64,000 nt of DNA from Kineococcus rhizosphaerae (GTDB lineage Bacteria; Actinomycetota; Actinomycetes; Actinomycetales; Kineococcaceae), in assembly GCF_003002055.1 (NCBI RefSeq), contig NZ_PVZF01000007.1:186001-250000 (forward strand). The letters are read 5' to 3'. Every line of letters starts with the position of its first letter. Position 1 is the stretch's first letter. The translations under genes and the position numbers were made by a program. Below the pieces are notes generated by a model. It was given only the letters and a program-made list of their open reading frames with translations. It was not told the origin of the DNA and did no database searches. Below, one piece after another: positions 52,401-59,485 of this stretch.

Positions 52401-53807
52401 GCGGGCGACCTCGCCGGCGGCGGCGAGCCGGCGGACGCGGGCGGGCACGTCGGGGGACAGCGCCGCGGCGCGTTCCACGGCCGCGAACGCCTCCTCGGGC
52501 GCGCCGCGGCGCACCGCGCGGTGCGCGCTCGCCTCCAGGGCGGCCGCGACGTCCTCGTCGGCGACGTGGGTGCCGGCCGCCCGGTGCCACACGGCCCGGT
52601 CGGGGTCGGGGGCCACCGCGGCCAGGGCCCGGTGGGCGGCCGCGCGCTCGGGCAGGCCGGCGCCGCCGTAGACGGCCGAGCGCACCAGGGGGTGGCGGAA
52701 GCGGACCTGGCCGTGGGTGACGGCGACGAGATCGGCGTGCTCGGCGGGGTCGAGGTCGGCGACGGCGCGGCCCGGGGCGCCGGAGGCGGCGACCAGCCGG
52801 GACAGCGGGATCTCCCCGCCCTCGGCGGCGGCGAGCAGCAGGAGCCGGCGGGTGGCCGGGGGCAGCCGGTGGACGTCGGCGAGGAAGGCCCGCTCCAGCC
52901 GCTGGGTCGTGGGCAGGCCCTGCCCGGGCGGGAGCACGTGGCCGGCGGCGGCCAGGGCGCTGCCCAGTTCCCGCAGGGCCAGCGGGTTCCCCCGGGCCTC
53001 CTCCAGCACCCGGGCGCGGGCGGCGGGCCGCAGCCCCGTGACGCGGGAGTCCAGCAGCGCGGCCGCCGCGGCGGGGGCCAGCGGCCGCAGCTCCAAGTGC
53101 TCCCAGGGCGCGGCGCGCCAGCGGGAGGAGGTGGTGCCGCTGGTGCGCACGGTGGCGACCAGCAGCACCGGGGAGGTCGTGAGCCGCCGGGCGGTGAAGG
53201 ACACGACGTCGGCGCTGGCCGCGTCGAGCCACTGCAGGTCCTCGACGACGACGAGCAGGGGCCCCGCCGCGGCGGCCTCCTCGAGGAGCCCCAGCGCGGC
53301 CAGACCGGTGAGCAGCCGGTCGGGGGCGGGACCGTCCTCGCGGCCGAAGGCGGTCAGCAGCGCCGAGCGCTGCCTCGGCGGCAGCGCGTCGACCTGCGGC
53401 AGCAGGGGGTGCAGGAGCTCGTGCAGCCCCGTGAAGCCGCCGGCGGTCTCGGCGTCCAGACCGGTGCAGCGCAGCACCCGGGTCCCGGGACCGGCGGCGC
53501 GCACCAGCGCCGAGACGAGGGTGGTCTTGCCGATGCCCGCCTCGCCCTCCACGACCACCGCCACGCCGTGCTCGCGGGAGGCCGCGAGCCGCCCGCGCAG
53601 GTGCGCCAGCTCGTCCTCGCGCCCGACGACCCCCGCGTCGAGGGGGGACGCGTCGACGGGGGACGCGGCCCCCTCCCCCGAGACCCGCGACGGGACCGGC
53701 GGCGGGGGGAGCACCACCGCGGGCGCAGCGGCGGACCGGGCACCTCGTCCCCGTCCGCCGGCACGTGCGGTGGTCTCGACCAGGGTCCGGTCGTCGGTGG
53801 TGGTCAC
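49401..53807 (-). CDS. LAL regulator fused to GAF-like and SpoIIE/PP2C phosphatase domains
   Basis: A 1468-residue protein joining two usually separate proteins. Part one is a full LAL regulator: Walker A GEAGIGKT near residue 88, a helical repeat region, and a LuxR HTH at about 918-975 (LTAQELQIARLAAGGLTNKE, SHRTVAAHLYKAF). After a Pro/Ala linker (about 978-1020) come a GAF-like domain (about 1030-1185) and a SpoIIE-type PP2C phosphatase (about 1190-1440) with EVGGDWYDAF, VGDVTGHG, SNAGHPPPL, VTDGVLE and EDDVTVLV, all metal-binding aspartates present. The reading frame is continuous through the junction, so it is not two genes. It suggests a regulator with its own phosphatase output. Confidence 0.93.
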   Translation of the reverse strand: MTTTDDRTLVETTARAGGRGRGARSAAAPAVVLPPPPVPSRVSGEGAASPVDASPLDAGVVGREDELAHLRGRLAASREHGVAVVVEGEAGIGKTTLVSALVRAAGPGTRVLRCTGLDAETAGGFTGLHELLHPLLPQVDALPPRQRSALLTAFGREDGPAPDRLLTGLAALGLLEEAAAAGPLLVVVEDLQWLDAASADVVSFTARRLTTSPVLLVATVRTSGTTSSRWRAAPWEHLELRPLAPAAAAALLDSRVTGLRPAARARVLEEARGNPLALRELGSALAAAGHVLPPGQGLPTTQRLERAFLADVHRLPPATRRLLLLAAAEGGEIPLSRLVAASGAPGRAVADLDPAEHADLVAVTHGQVRFRHPLVRSAVYGGAGLPERAAAHRALAAVAPDPDRAVWHRAAGTHVADEDVAAALEASAHRAVRRGAPEEAFAAVERAAALSPDVPARVRRLAAAGEVARRAGLAAEAARVVRAAVPLAEDPAVVCRLALTSSVLSVVHTGDGREPADLVRGLVEVCERLAGPDGDGAVEQRLCLLFRAAVQAAGFGADERVRTLVADALTALPVPEGHPLLDVALAALDPRRYAGRVCGRFPALAAHAAQRQPDGTAHVAHVAEAVHDLPGAREVWDVAVRAAHDAGAVSDEAHALAGRGSLRVVTGEVEGAVADLQLALRIALESEQLLMAGYVEALLARAHAWRGEHVQALAACARSAELTGPRPFAITAASRSWAAGLVALAEQRPADAWTQLQGVGVHPPTAALALGDLVEAAVRTGRAEALATARAAVDAAERDARAFPAASHLRALVHRARALLHTHDGDGEGARAAFEAAGRAGADGSCPLELARTRLLHGEWLRRQRRIVDARELLAAALTGFETAGARSLARRAGAELRAAGVVPAVAADADGQDPAALLTAQELQIARLAAGGLTNKEIADKVYLSHRTVAAHLYKAFPKLGITHRTQLRDAIAGPRAHPAGTDGPVPAAAPPDPAPGPAPVPVGTAGASPDVAPAPAAPAAPAAPAARFADVAVVAASADEVAAAAARQLIAEFDPTLVSVVLRGPRPGVLRHWSVRGGGLDVDAHGWRTASLPRESPSLAPGRGGRGDFHETLDTFETRCPLVQSVVRSAGLRALVDLPLAASGRVVGFLVLGWDTEQDLPPAVRGALEEFAATCARALERVLAATRGNSLLRSLQAVVPGRLVSTPHAQLAGRRLAAGLAGGPGPHAGEEVGGDWYDAFDGEDGSTVLIVGDVTGHGPAVAATAASLRAVLASHALERPSPAHALTRLDCAVERLALPAGATAVVLEAAPTPAGDYRLRWSNAGHPPPLVLLPDGAVVPLRSAPELPVGVDVDAVRRDHQREVPAGSTLVLVTDGVLETRTQDVVAGLGKLGADLARSRGLPPQVLVDRLLEGVATEVEDDVTVLVARLGPLAADPTDPTGPARPALPAQALPPVPAAPAPGALL
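50723..50758. repeat. Four perfect 9-bp repeats in the LAL-SpoIIE linker
   Basis: GGGCGGCCG occurs four times head to tail and encodes Pro-Ala-Ala units in the linker between the DNA-binding and GAF-like domains. A change in copy number would keep the frame and alter linker length. Confidence 0.85.
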
Positions 53808-53856
53808 GGGTCCTCCTCGGCTCGACCGCGATCGTGGTCCGGCCGCACCCCGCCGT

Positions 53857-53873
53857 CACCGGTCGGATGACTC
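53857..53873 (-). promoter_or_regulatory. Regional 17-bp motif, copy before the LAL-SpoIIE gene
   Basis: Read toward the gene it is GAGTCATCCGACCGGTG, 49 bases before the start codon. It is the most divergent copy at the last half (GGTG for GATG). Confidence 0.5.
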
Positions 53874-53911
53874 AACTTCGCGGGGCCGTCGCCCCGGGCG
53901 GGCCTCCCGGA

Positions 53912-55279
53912 TCACTCGGCCGCCAGCACCCGCGCCGGGTCGCGCCGCAGCGCCACCGCCGTCGGCAGCACCGTCGCGGCGAGCAGCAGGACGAGCGCCG
54001 CACCGGCCGTGACCAGCGTGGCGGGCAGCCCCGTCGCGGGCGGGCGCAGCGGGACGGCGGCCGAGACGGTCCACGCGGCGGCCGCCGCCGTGGTGAACAC
54101 CCCGACGAGACCCAGCACGGTGGCGGTGACGACGTGGATCAGCGCCTCCCAGGCCGCGGCGAGCAGCACCGCGGCGGGCGTGGCGCCGGCGGCCAGCAGC
54201 AGGGCCGCTTCGCGGTCGCGGGTGCGGCCGGCCACGAAGACCGTCGCCGCGGCGCCGACCGCGGCCAGCAGCAGCGGTCCGCCCAGCACCAGGACCACCG
54301 ATCGGGCCGACACGGCGGTGGCCGGCACGCCCAGGGACGACAGGGCGTCGCGCAGGGTGCCGCTGCCCGCGAACAGGCCGCCGGTCAGGGCCACGGCCAG
54401 CACCAGCGGCGCGCTCACCGCGGTGCTGCGCCCCGCGGCGTGGGCCACCGCGGCCCGGGCCAGGTGCCACGACGCGGAGGCGCGCGCGGGCACCAGCGAC
54501 GTCCAGGCCGCGAGCACGGGCACGGTGACGAGGGGGGACAGCAGGACGAGCACCCCGGCGGTCAGCGGCGACAGCAGCAGCAGCGCCGACTGCGCCGCGG
54601 CCAGCTCCTCGACGCTGCGGCGCCCGCCCAGGCTCGCGACGACCGAGACGACGACCAGCACCAGCACCGCGGCCGCCGCCCACCGCAGCGGGCCGACGCG
54701 CACCGGCACCGGGACGGGGGCGCGCAGCAGGTGCAGACCCTCGGCGCGCGACGCGACCCCGGCGCTGCGCCAGGCCCCGGCGACGACGACGAGGAGCACG
54801 CCGGCCACCACCCAGCCGCTGCCGCCGCCCTGCAGCCGCACCCCGTCCAGACCGCTCGTGCCCGCCAGCACCCACCGGCCCACGGCGGGCACCAGCGGAC
54901 GGACCCCCACCACCGCGACCCCGGCACCGGCCGCCCCCACGAGCAGCAGCTGGGCGAGCACGATGACGCGCACCGCCGCGGGCGGGACGCCGACGAGCTG
55001 CCAGGAGGCGTGGGAGCGCTGCTGCAGCTCCACCGTCAGCGCGGCCACGGACCCCACGACGGCGACCCCGGCGACGAGGGTGAAGGCGAGGACCGTCCCG
55101 CTCAGGGCGTACAGCCCCAGGCCCCGGGTGCCGCCGACCCGCCCGGCGGTGACGACGAGGGCGGCGGCCAGCGACCCCACGGCGGCGGCGGTGGCGGCCA
55201 CCACCGCGGTCCCCGTCCACGTGCGCGGGTCGGCGAGGACGTCGCCGACCACCAGCCGGGCGGTGGCCCGCGCCCTCAC
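53912..55279 (-). CDS. ABC exporter permease, FtsX/MacB-like
   Basis: A 455-residue membrane protein with about ten helices. A FtsX-like half at the C-terminus (about residues 330-450) has VFVAGRTRDREAALLLAAGATPAAVLLAAAWEAL and ends VALRRDPARVLAAE, the classical ending of these permeases; the N-terminal half (GTVLAFTLVAGVAVVGSVAALTVELQQRSHASWQLVGV) is a related unit. It overlaps the ATPase gene by four bases (GTGA). The pair is likely an exporter of peptides, lipids or antibiotics, or a mechanotransmission module. GTG start at 55279. Confidence 0.85.
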   Translation of the reverse strand: MRARATARLVVGDVLADPRTWTGTAVVAATAAAVGSLAAALVVTAGRVGGTRGLGLYALSGTVLAFTLVAGVAVVGSVAALTVELQQRSHASWQLVGVPPAAVRVIVLAQLLLVGAAGAGVAVVGVRPLVPAVGRWVLAGTSGLDGVRLQGGGSGWVVAGVLLVVVAGAWRSAGVASRAEGLHLLRAPVPVPVRVGPLRWAAAAVLVLVVVSVVASLGGRRSVEELAAAQSALLLLSPLTAGVLVLLSPLVTVPVLAAWTSLVPARASASWHLARAAVAHAAGRSTAVSAPLVLAVALTGGLFAGSGTLRDALSSLGVPATAVSARSVVLVLGGPLLLAAVGAAATVFVAGRTRDREAALLLAAGATPAAVLLAAAWEALIHVVTATVLGLVGVFTTAAAAAWTVSAAVPLRPPATGLPATLVTAGAALVLLLAATVLPTAVALRRDPARVLAAE

Positions 55280-56085
55280 CGGCCCACCGCGCCGGCCGCC
55301 GGGGCAGCGGCGGCGGTGACCGCCGCCAGGAGCTCGGCGGGCCCGGCCCCGCGCAGCTCGGCGTGCAGGAGCCCGTCGCGCAGGACCAGGACGCGGTCGG
55401 CGCGCGCCGCGGCCTGCAGGTCGTGGGTGACCAGGACGACGGCGCGGGACCCGGACGCGGCCGCCCGCAGCAGGTCCAGGACCTGGGCGCCGGCGGCGGT
55501 GTCGAGGGCGCCGGTGGGTTCGTCGGCGAACACGAGGTCGCGGTCCACGGCCAGCGCCCGCGCCACGGCCACCCGCTGCTGCTGCCCCCCGGACAGGGCC
55601 GACGGCTTGGCGCGGGCGCGGTCGGCCAGGCCGACGCGGGCCAGGGCGCGGTCGACGTTCTGCACGCGCACGGTCCGGCGCGCCAGGCGGGCCGGGAGCG
55701 CGACGTTGTCCCACGCGGTGAGGGAGGAGATGAGGTTGTAGGCCTGGAAGACGAACCCGACCCGTTCGCGCCGCAGCTTCGCCAGGGCGCCGCGGCTGAG
55801 CCCGCCCAGCTCCGTCCCGGCGATCTCGACGGTCCCGGACGACGGACGGTCCAGCCCCGAGAGGCAGTGCAGCAGCGTGGACTTGCCCGACCCGCTGGGA
55901 CCGACGACCGCCACCAGCTCCCCCGCCGCGACCTCCATGGAGATCCCGCGCAGGACCGGCACGGGGGTCCCGTCCGGCCCCGGGTGGGTCTTGACGAGGT
56001 CGCGGGCCCGCAGCAGGGGCGCGGGTGCGACGGCGGGCGGCGGGGTGGGACGGGGGACCGTCGGTTCGTCCGGGGAGGTGCTCAC
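55276..56085 (-). CDS. ABC exporter ATPase, LolD/MacB type
   Basis: A 269-residue ATPase. After a proline-rich leader it has Walker A GPSGSGKST near residue 67, the Q-loop VGFVFQAYNLISSLTAWDNV, signature SGGQQQRVAVARAL, Walker B LVFADEPTGALD and the H-loop VTHD. These are typical of the MacB/LolD/FtsE subfamily that partners FtsX-like permeases. The GTG at 56085 was chosen; the frame is open upstream but without ABC-like sequence. A copy of the 17-bp regional motif lies 35 bases before the start, as before the MBL hydrolase gene. Confidence 0.9.
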   Translation of the reverse strand: MSTSPDEPTVPRPTPPPAVAPAPLLRARDLVKTHPGPDGTPVPVLRGISMEVAAGELVAVVGPSGSGKSTLLHCLSGLDRPSSGTVEIAGTELGGLSRGALAKLRRERVGFVFQAYNLISSLTAWDNVALPARLARRTVRVQNVDRALARVGLADRARAKPSALSGGQQQRVAVARALAVDRDLVFADEPTGALDTAAGAQVLDLLRAAASGSRAVVLVTHDLQAAARADRVLVLRDGLLHAELRGAGPAELLAAVTAAAAPAAGAVGR

Positions 56086-56120
56086 GTCCTGCGACGTTAC
56101 GAACCGCCACCCGGGTCCGG

Positions 56121-56137
56121 CATCGGTCGAAGCACTG
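56121..56137 (-). promoter_or_regulatory. Regional 17-bp motif, copy before the ABC exporter genes
   Basis: Read toward the gene: CAGTGCTTCGACCGATG, 35 bases before the ATPase start codon. It differs from the MBL copy at a single base. Confidence 0.6.
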
Positions 56138-56273
56138 GACCTGCCGGGCGTTCGTCGCGGGTGCGGGGCTCCGCCGGTGGCGGTCCGGCCGATGCCGGGA
56201 CGCGGGGCGTCCGCCCGCGGACCGAGGCCGGGGGCACCTCCCGTCGCCCCCCGCACCGGTCCGGGGACGGAGG

Positions 56274-56290
56274 TGGTCATCGTGCTGATG
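56274..56290 (+). promoter_or_regulatory. Regional 17-bp motif, copy before the MFS gene
   Basis: TGGTCATCGTGCTGATG, 96 bases before the MFS start codon. The bases that follow (CCCGCGGACCG) also resemble those after the alpha/beta hydrolase copy (CCCGGGACCGG). Confidence 0.55.
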
Positions 56291-56386
56291 CCCGCGGACC
56301 GTCGCGGCTCCTAGCGTCCGGGAGGCGAGGCACCACCGGCCCGGCCGGTGGACGCCACCCCCCGCTCCGCACCGGAAGGACCCGCC

Positions 56387-57661
56387 GTGCCCGCACCCCC
56401 GGACCACCGCCCGCCCGCCCCGGCCGACACCGCGCACCGCGCCGCGACCGGCCCCGGGCCGGTCGAGCCGGGCGCGCCGCGCCGGGCCGGCACCCTCGCC
56501 CGCACCCTGCTGCCCGCCTCGATCACCGTCACCGTGCTGGCCTCCTCCAGCGCCCCGACCCCGCTGTACGCCACCTACGAGCGCGAGTGGGGTTTCGGCG
56601 CGCTCACGACGACCGTGGTCTTCGGCGTCTACGCCCTCGCCGTCCTGCTGGCCCTGCTGGTGCTGGGCCGGTTGTCCGACCACCTGGGCCGGCGGCCGGT
56701 GCTGCTGGTGGCGCTGGCCGTGCAGGTCGTGGCGGTGCTCGTGCTGGCCACGGCCCCGGAGGTCGCCGAGCTCCTGCTCGCCCGCGTGCTGCAGGGGCTC
56801 TCGACCGGCGCGGCGGTGGGCGCGGCGGGCGCGATGGCGCTGGACGTCGACCCGCGGCGCGGGGCGCTCGCGAACTCCGTGGCCCCACCGGTCGGCACGG
56901 CGACGGGGGCGGTGCTGTCGGCCGCCGTCGTGCAGTTCCTGCCGTGGCCGACCCACCTGGTGTACCTGCTGCTGCTGGCCCTGTACGTGCTGCAGGGGGT
57001 GGCGGTGGCGCTGGCCCCCGAGACCGTCCGGCGCGACGGGACCGCCTGGGCCCGGGCGCTGTCCTCGCTGGTGCCGCGCATCGGGCTGCCGCGCCGGTTG
57101 CGGGCCCCGTTCGCCGTCGCGGCGCCGGTGGTGTTCGCGGTGTGGGCGCTGGCTGGGTTGTACGGCTCGCTGGCCCCCTCGCTCGTGCGGACCGTCCTGG
57201 GCTGGGACTCGCCGTTCGCGGGGGCCTCGACGTTGTCCCTGCAGACCGCCGTCGCCGCGGTCACCGTGGCCGCGACGTACTCGACCGCCGCCCGGACCGG
57301 CGTCGTCGTCGCGGTCGTGGCGCTGGCGGCCGGGATGGCGCTGACCCTGCTGGCGCTGTCCGGCACGTCGGCGGCGGTCTTCTTCCTCGGCACGGCCGTC
57401 GCCGGGGTGGGTTTCGGCGCGGGTTTCCAGGGCGGGATCCGCCTGGTCGTGCCCCGGGCCGAACCGTCCGAGCGGGCCGGGGTGCTGTCCTCGGTGTACG
57501 TCGCGGCCTACCTCGGTCTGGGGCTGCCGGCGGTGCTCGCCGGGTTCCTGGTCGTCCACGGCCCGGGGTTGCTGACGACCGCGCGGGGGTACGCCGTGGC
57601 GGTCGTGGTGCTGGCCGCGGTGGCCGCCCTGGCGATGCTGCGCCGCCCGGCCCGCGGCTGA
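56387..57661 (+). CDS. MFS efflux transporter
   Basis: A 424-residue major facilitator with twelve predicted helices after a proline-rich N-terminus of about 35 residues. The loop 2-3 motif is GRLSDHLGRRPVLL (about residues 102-115), and helix 1 is followed by SSAPTPLYATYEREWGF, a pattern of drug- and metabolite-export subfamilies. GTG 56387 has a GGAAGGA site at the right spacing; an upstream in-frame ATG at 56348 does not. It is probably cotranscribed with the aldo/keto reductase gene 115 bases downstream, past a short tandem repeat. Confidence 0.9.
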   Translation: MPAPPDHRPPAPADTAHRAATGPGPVEPGAPRRAGTLARTLLPASITVTVLASSSAPTPLYATYEREWGFGALTTTVVFGVYALAVLLALLVLGRLSDHLGRRPVLLVALAVQVVAVLVLATAPEVAELLLARVLQGLSTGAAVGAAGAMALDVDPRRGALANSVAPPVGTATGAVLSAAVVQFLPWPTHLVYLLLLALYVLQGVAVALAPETVRRDGTAWARALSSLVPRIGLPRRLRAPFAVAAPVVFAVWALAGLYGSLAPSLVRTVLGWDSPFAGASTLSLQTAVAAVTVAATYSTAARTGVVVAVVALAAGMALTLLALSGTSAAVFFLGTAVAGVGFGAGFQGGIRLVVPRAEPSERAGVLSSVYVAAYLGLGLPAVLAGFLVVHGPGLLTTARGYAVAVVVLAAVAALAMLRRPARG

Positions 57662-57694
57662 AACCTCCCCGCCGCCCGGGGGCGGGACTCTCCC

Positions 57695-57760
57695 CGACCC
57701 GGAACCCCCGACCCGGAACCCTCGACCCGGAACCCTCGACCCGAAACTCCCCGACCCGAC
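57695..57760 (+). repeat. 14-bp tandem repeat between MFS and aldo/keto reductase genes
   Basis: Three nearly identical units of CGACCCGGAACCCT (57695, 57709, 57723), then two decaying copies at 57737 and 57752. It lies in the 5' region of the reductase gene, just before its GGAGA ribosome site. Confidence 0.85.
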
Positions 57761-57775
57761 GAACTGGAGATCCTC

Positions 57776-58654
57776 GTGACCACGACCGACGACCGGACCG
57801 GCACCGCACCCGCGGCCGCCTCCGGCACCTTCCTCATCGGCGGCGACCTGCCGGTGCACCGCCTCGGGTACGGCACGATGCAGCTGCCCGGCCCCGGGGT
57901 CTGGGGACCCTCCCGCGACCGCGACGGGGCCCTGCGGGTCCTGCGCCGCGCGGCGGACCTGGGGGTCGACCTCTTCGACACCGCCGACGCCTACGGCCCG
58001 GGGGTCGCGGAGGAACTCGTCCACGACGCACTGCACCCCTACGACGGGATCGTCGTGGCGACCAAGGTCGGTTTCACCCGCCCGGGTCCGGGACGCTGGG
58101 CCACCGACGGGCGCCCGTCGCACCTGCGGGCCGCGACCGAGGCCAGTCTGCGGCGGCTGGGGGTGGAACGCGTCGACCTGCTCCAGCTGCACCGGATCGA
58201 CCCGGCGGTGCCGCTGGCCGACCAGGTCGGGACGCTGGCGGACCTGCAGCGGGAGGGGAAGGTCCGCCACCTCGGGTTGAGCGAGGTCAGCGTCGCGGAA
58301 CTGGACGCCGCCTCCACGATCGCCCCGATCGCGACGGTGCAGAACCTGTACAACCTGGCCGACCGCTCCTCGCAGGACCTGCTGCGGGTCTGCGAGCAGC
58401 GCGGGACCGGGTTCATCCCGTGGTTCCCGCTGGCCACCGGGCAGCTCAGCGACCCGCGCGGCCCCCTGGCCCGCCTCGCGGGTTCCCTGGGCCTGGCCCC
58501 GTCGCAGGTGGCGCTGGCGTGGCTGCTGGGCAGTTCCCCCATCCTGCTGCCGATCCCGGGGACCTCCTCGGTCGCGCACCTGGAGGAGAACGTCGCCGCG
58601 GCCGGCACCGTGCTCGACCCGGCGGTCCTCGCCCGGCTCGACCGGCTCGCCTGA
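57776..58654 (+). CDS. Aldo/keto reductase
   Basis: A complete 292-residue enzyme of the barrel-fold family. The catalytic tetrad is visible as Asp and Tyr in VDLFDTADAYGPG (near residues 61-73), Lys in VVATKVGF (near 97) and His in LLQLHRID (near 140). The cofactor-binding end is IPGTSSVAHLEEN. It reduces aldehydes or ketones with NADPH. It sits between the MFS exporter and the isochorismatase operon and may modify the exported or imported compound. GTG start with a GGAGA site. Confidence 0.92.
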   Translation: MTTTDDRTGTAPAAASGTFLIGGDLPVHRLGYGTMQLPGPGVWGPSRDRDGALRVLRRAADLGVDLFDTADAYGPGVAEELVHDALHPYDGIVVATKVGFTRPGPGRWATDGRPSHLRAATEASLRRLGVERVDLLQLHRIDPAVPLADQVGTLADLQREGKVRHLGLSEVSVAELDAASTIAPIATVQNLYNLADRSSQDLLRVCEQRGTGFIPWFPLATGQLSDPRGPLARLAGSLGLAPSQVALAWLLGSSPILLPIPGTSSVAHLEENVAAAGTVLDPAVLARLDRLA

Positions 58655-58687
58655 ACCGCGCGCCCGGACCGCGCGCCCGGACGACGA

Positions 58688-58704
58688 CAGTCATCGTGCC
58701 GATG
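58688..58704 (+). promoter_or_regulatory. Regional 17-bp motif, copy before the isochorismatase-like operon
   Basis: CAGTCATCGTGCCGATG, 89 bases before the start codon of the cysteine hydrolase gene. It shares TCATCGTGC-GATG with the MFS copy. Confidence 0.6.
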
Positions 58705-58793
58705 GTGCCCGCCGTCGCGCGCCGCGACGATGGGACACCGGAAACCCCACCGCGAACCCCACCGCGAACCCCCGAACTGCGAGGACCGACCCC

Positions 58794-59456
58794 GTGAGAT
58801 TCTCCCCCGACGACACCGCCGTGGTCGTCACCGACCCGCAGAACGACGTCCTGCGCCCGGCGAACCCCGCGTGGGCACTGCTGAGCGGTGCGTTGCACGA
58901 CAACGACACGGTGGCGAACCTGCAGACCCTCCTCGAAGGGGCCGCCGGGTCCGGGTACGGCGTCTTCGTCTCCCCGCACTACAACTTCGACGCCGACCTG
59001 CGGTGGCGCTTCGGGGGCCCGATCGAGACGATGATGCACGAGGAGAAGATGTTCTCACGGTCCTCGGCGTTGTCCCTCGACGGTTTCCGCGGGTCGGGGG
59101 CGGACTGGCTGGAGAACCTGGCCCCCGTGATCGAAGACGGGAAGACCGTGGTCACGAGCCCGCACAAGATCTTCGGCCCGGCCTCGAACGACCTCGTCCT
59201 GCAACTGCGCAAGCGCGGGACCACCCGCGTGGTGCTGGCCGGGATGCTCGCCAACCTCTGCGTCGAGTCGCACCTGCGGGAACTCCTGGAGGCCGGGTTC
59301 CAGGTCGCGGTGGCCGCCGACGCGGTCGCCGCGCCGCGCCACCCGGACTTCGGCGACGGGAACACGGCGGCGCAGATCAACTACCGCTTCCTGACCGACA
59401 CCGTCCTGCCCACCGAACAGGTGGTCGCCGCCCTGCGCGCAGGCGCCGGCGCCTGA
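58794..59456 (+). CDS. Isochorismatase-like cysteine hydrolase
   Basis: A 220-residue cytosolic enzyme with the family triad Asp14 (VTDPQND), Lys125 (SPHK) and Cys156 (ANLCVES). An acidic loop (residues 77-105) lies before the lysine. Members hydrolyse amides, ureido groups or N-carbamoyl compounds, as well as isochorismate; without a ring-binding signature the substrate is open. It is the first gene of a five-gene plus-strand run and is preceded by the 17-bp regional motif. Confidence 0.92.
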   Translation: MRFSPDDTAVVVTDPQNDVLRPANPAWALLSGALHDNDTVANLQTLLEGAAGSGYGVFVSPHYNFDADLRWRFGGPIETMMHEEKMFSRSSALSLDGFRGSGADWLENLAPVIEDGKTVVTSPHKIFGPASNDLVLQLRKRGTTRVVLAGMLANLCVESHLRELLEAGFQVAVAADAVAAPRHPDFGDGNTAAQINYRFLTDTVLPTEQVVAALRAGAGA

Positions 59457-59485
59457 CGTCCCCACCCCACCCCCTGGGAGTTCAC

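Larger units (their letters stand above)
56086..56386. other. 301-base divergent intergenic region with two regulatory motif copies
   Basis: No gene is seen here. The region separates the ABC exporter (minus strand) from the MFS exporter (plus strand). It contains one copy of the 17-bp regional motif facing each gene (56121-56137 and 56274-56290), and a GGAAGGA ribosome site for the MFS gene. The middle is GC-rich without clear hairpins. Confidence 0.7.

Noticed and set aside
46659-53870. A 2403-residue open frame on the plus strand
   Set aside because: It is antisense to the two LAL genes. Its translation is repetitive in Gly, Arg, Gln and Ala, with no domain, and arises from the high GC content; the minus-strand frames carry clear motifs.
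53912-58579. A 1555-residue open frame on the minus strand
   Set aside because: Only the part from 55279 down encodes an FtsX-like permease. The upstream part is antisense to the MFS and aldo/keto reductase genes and is low-complexity.
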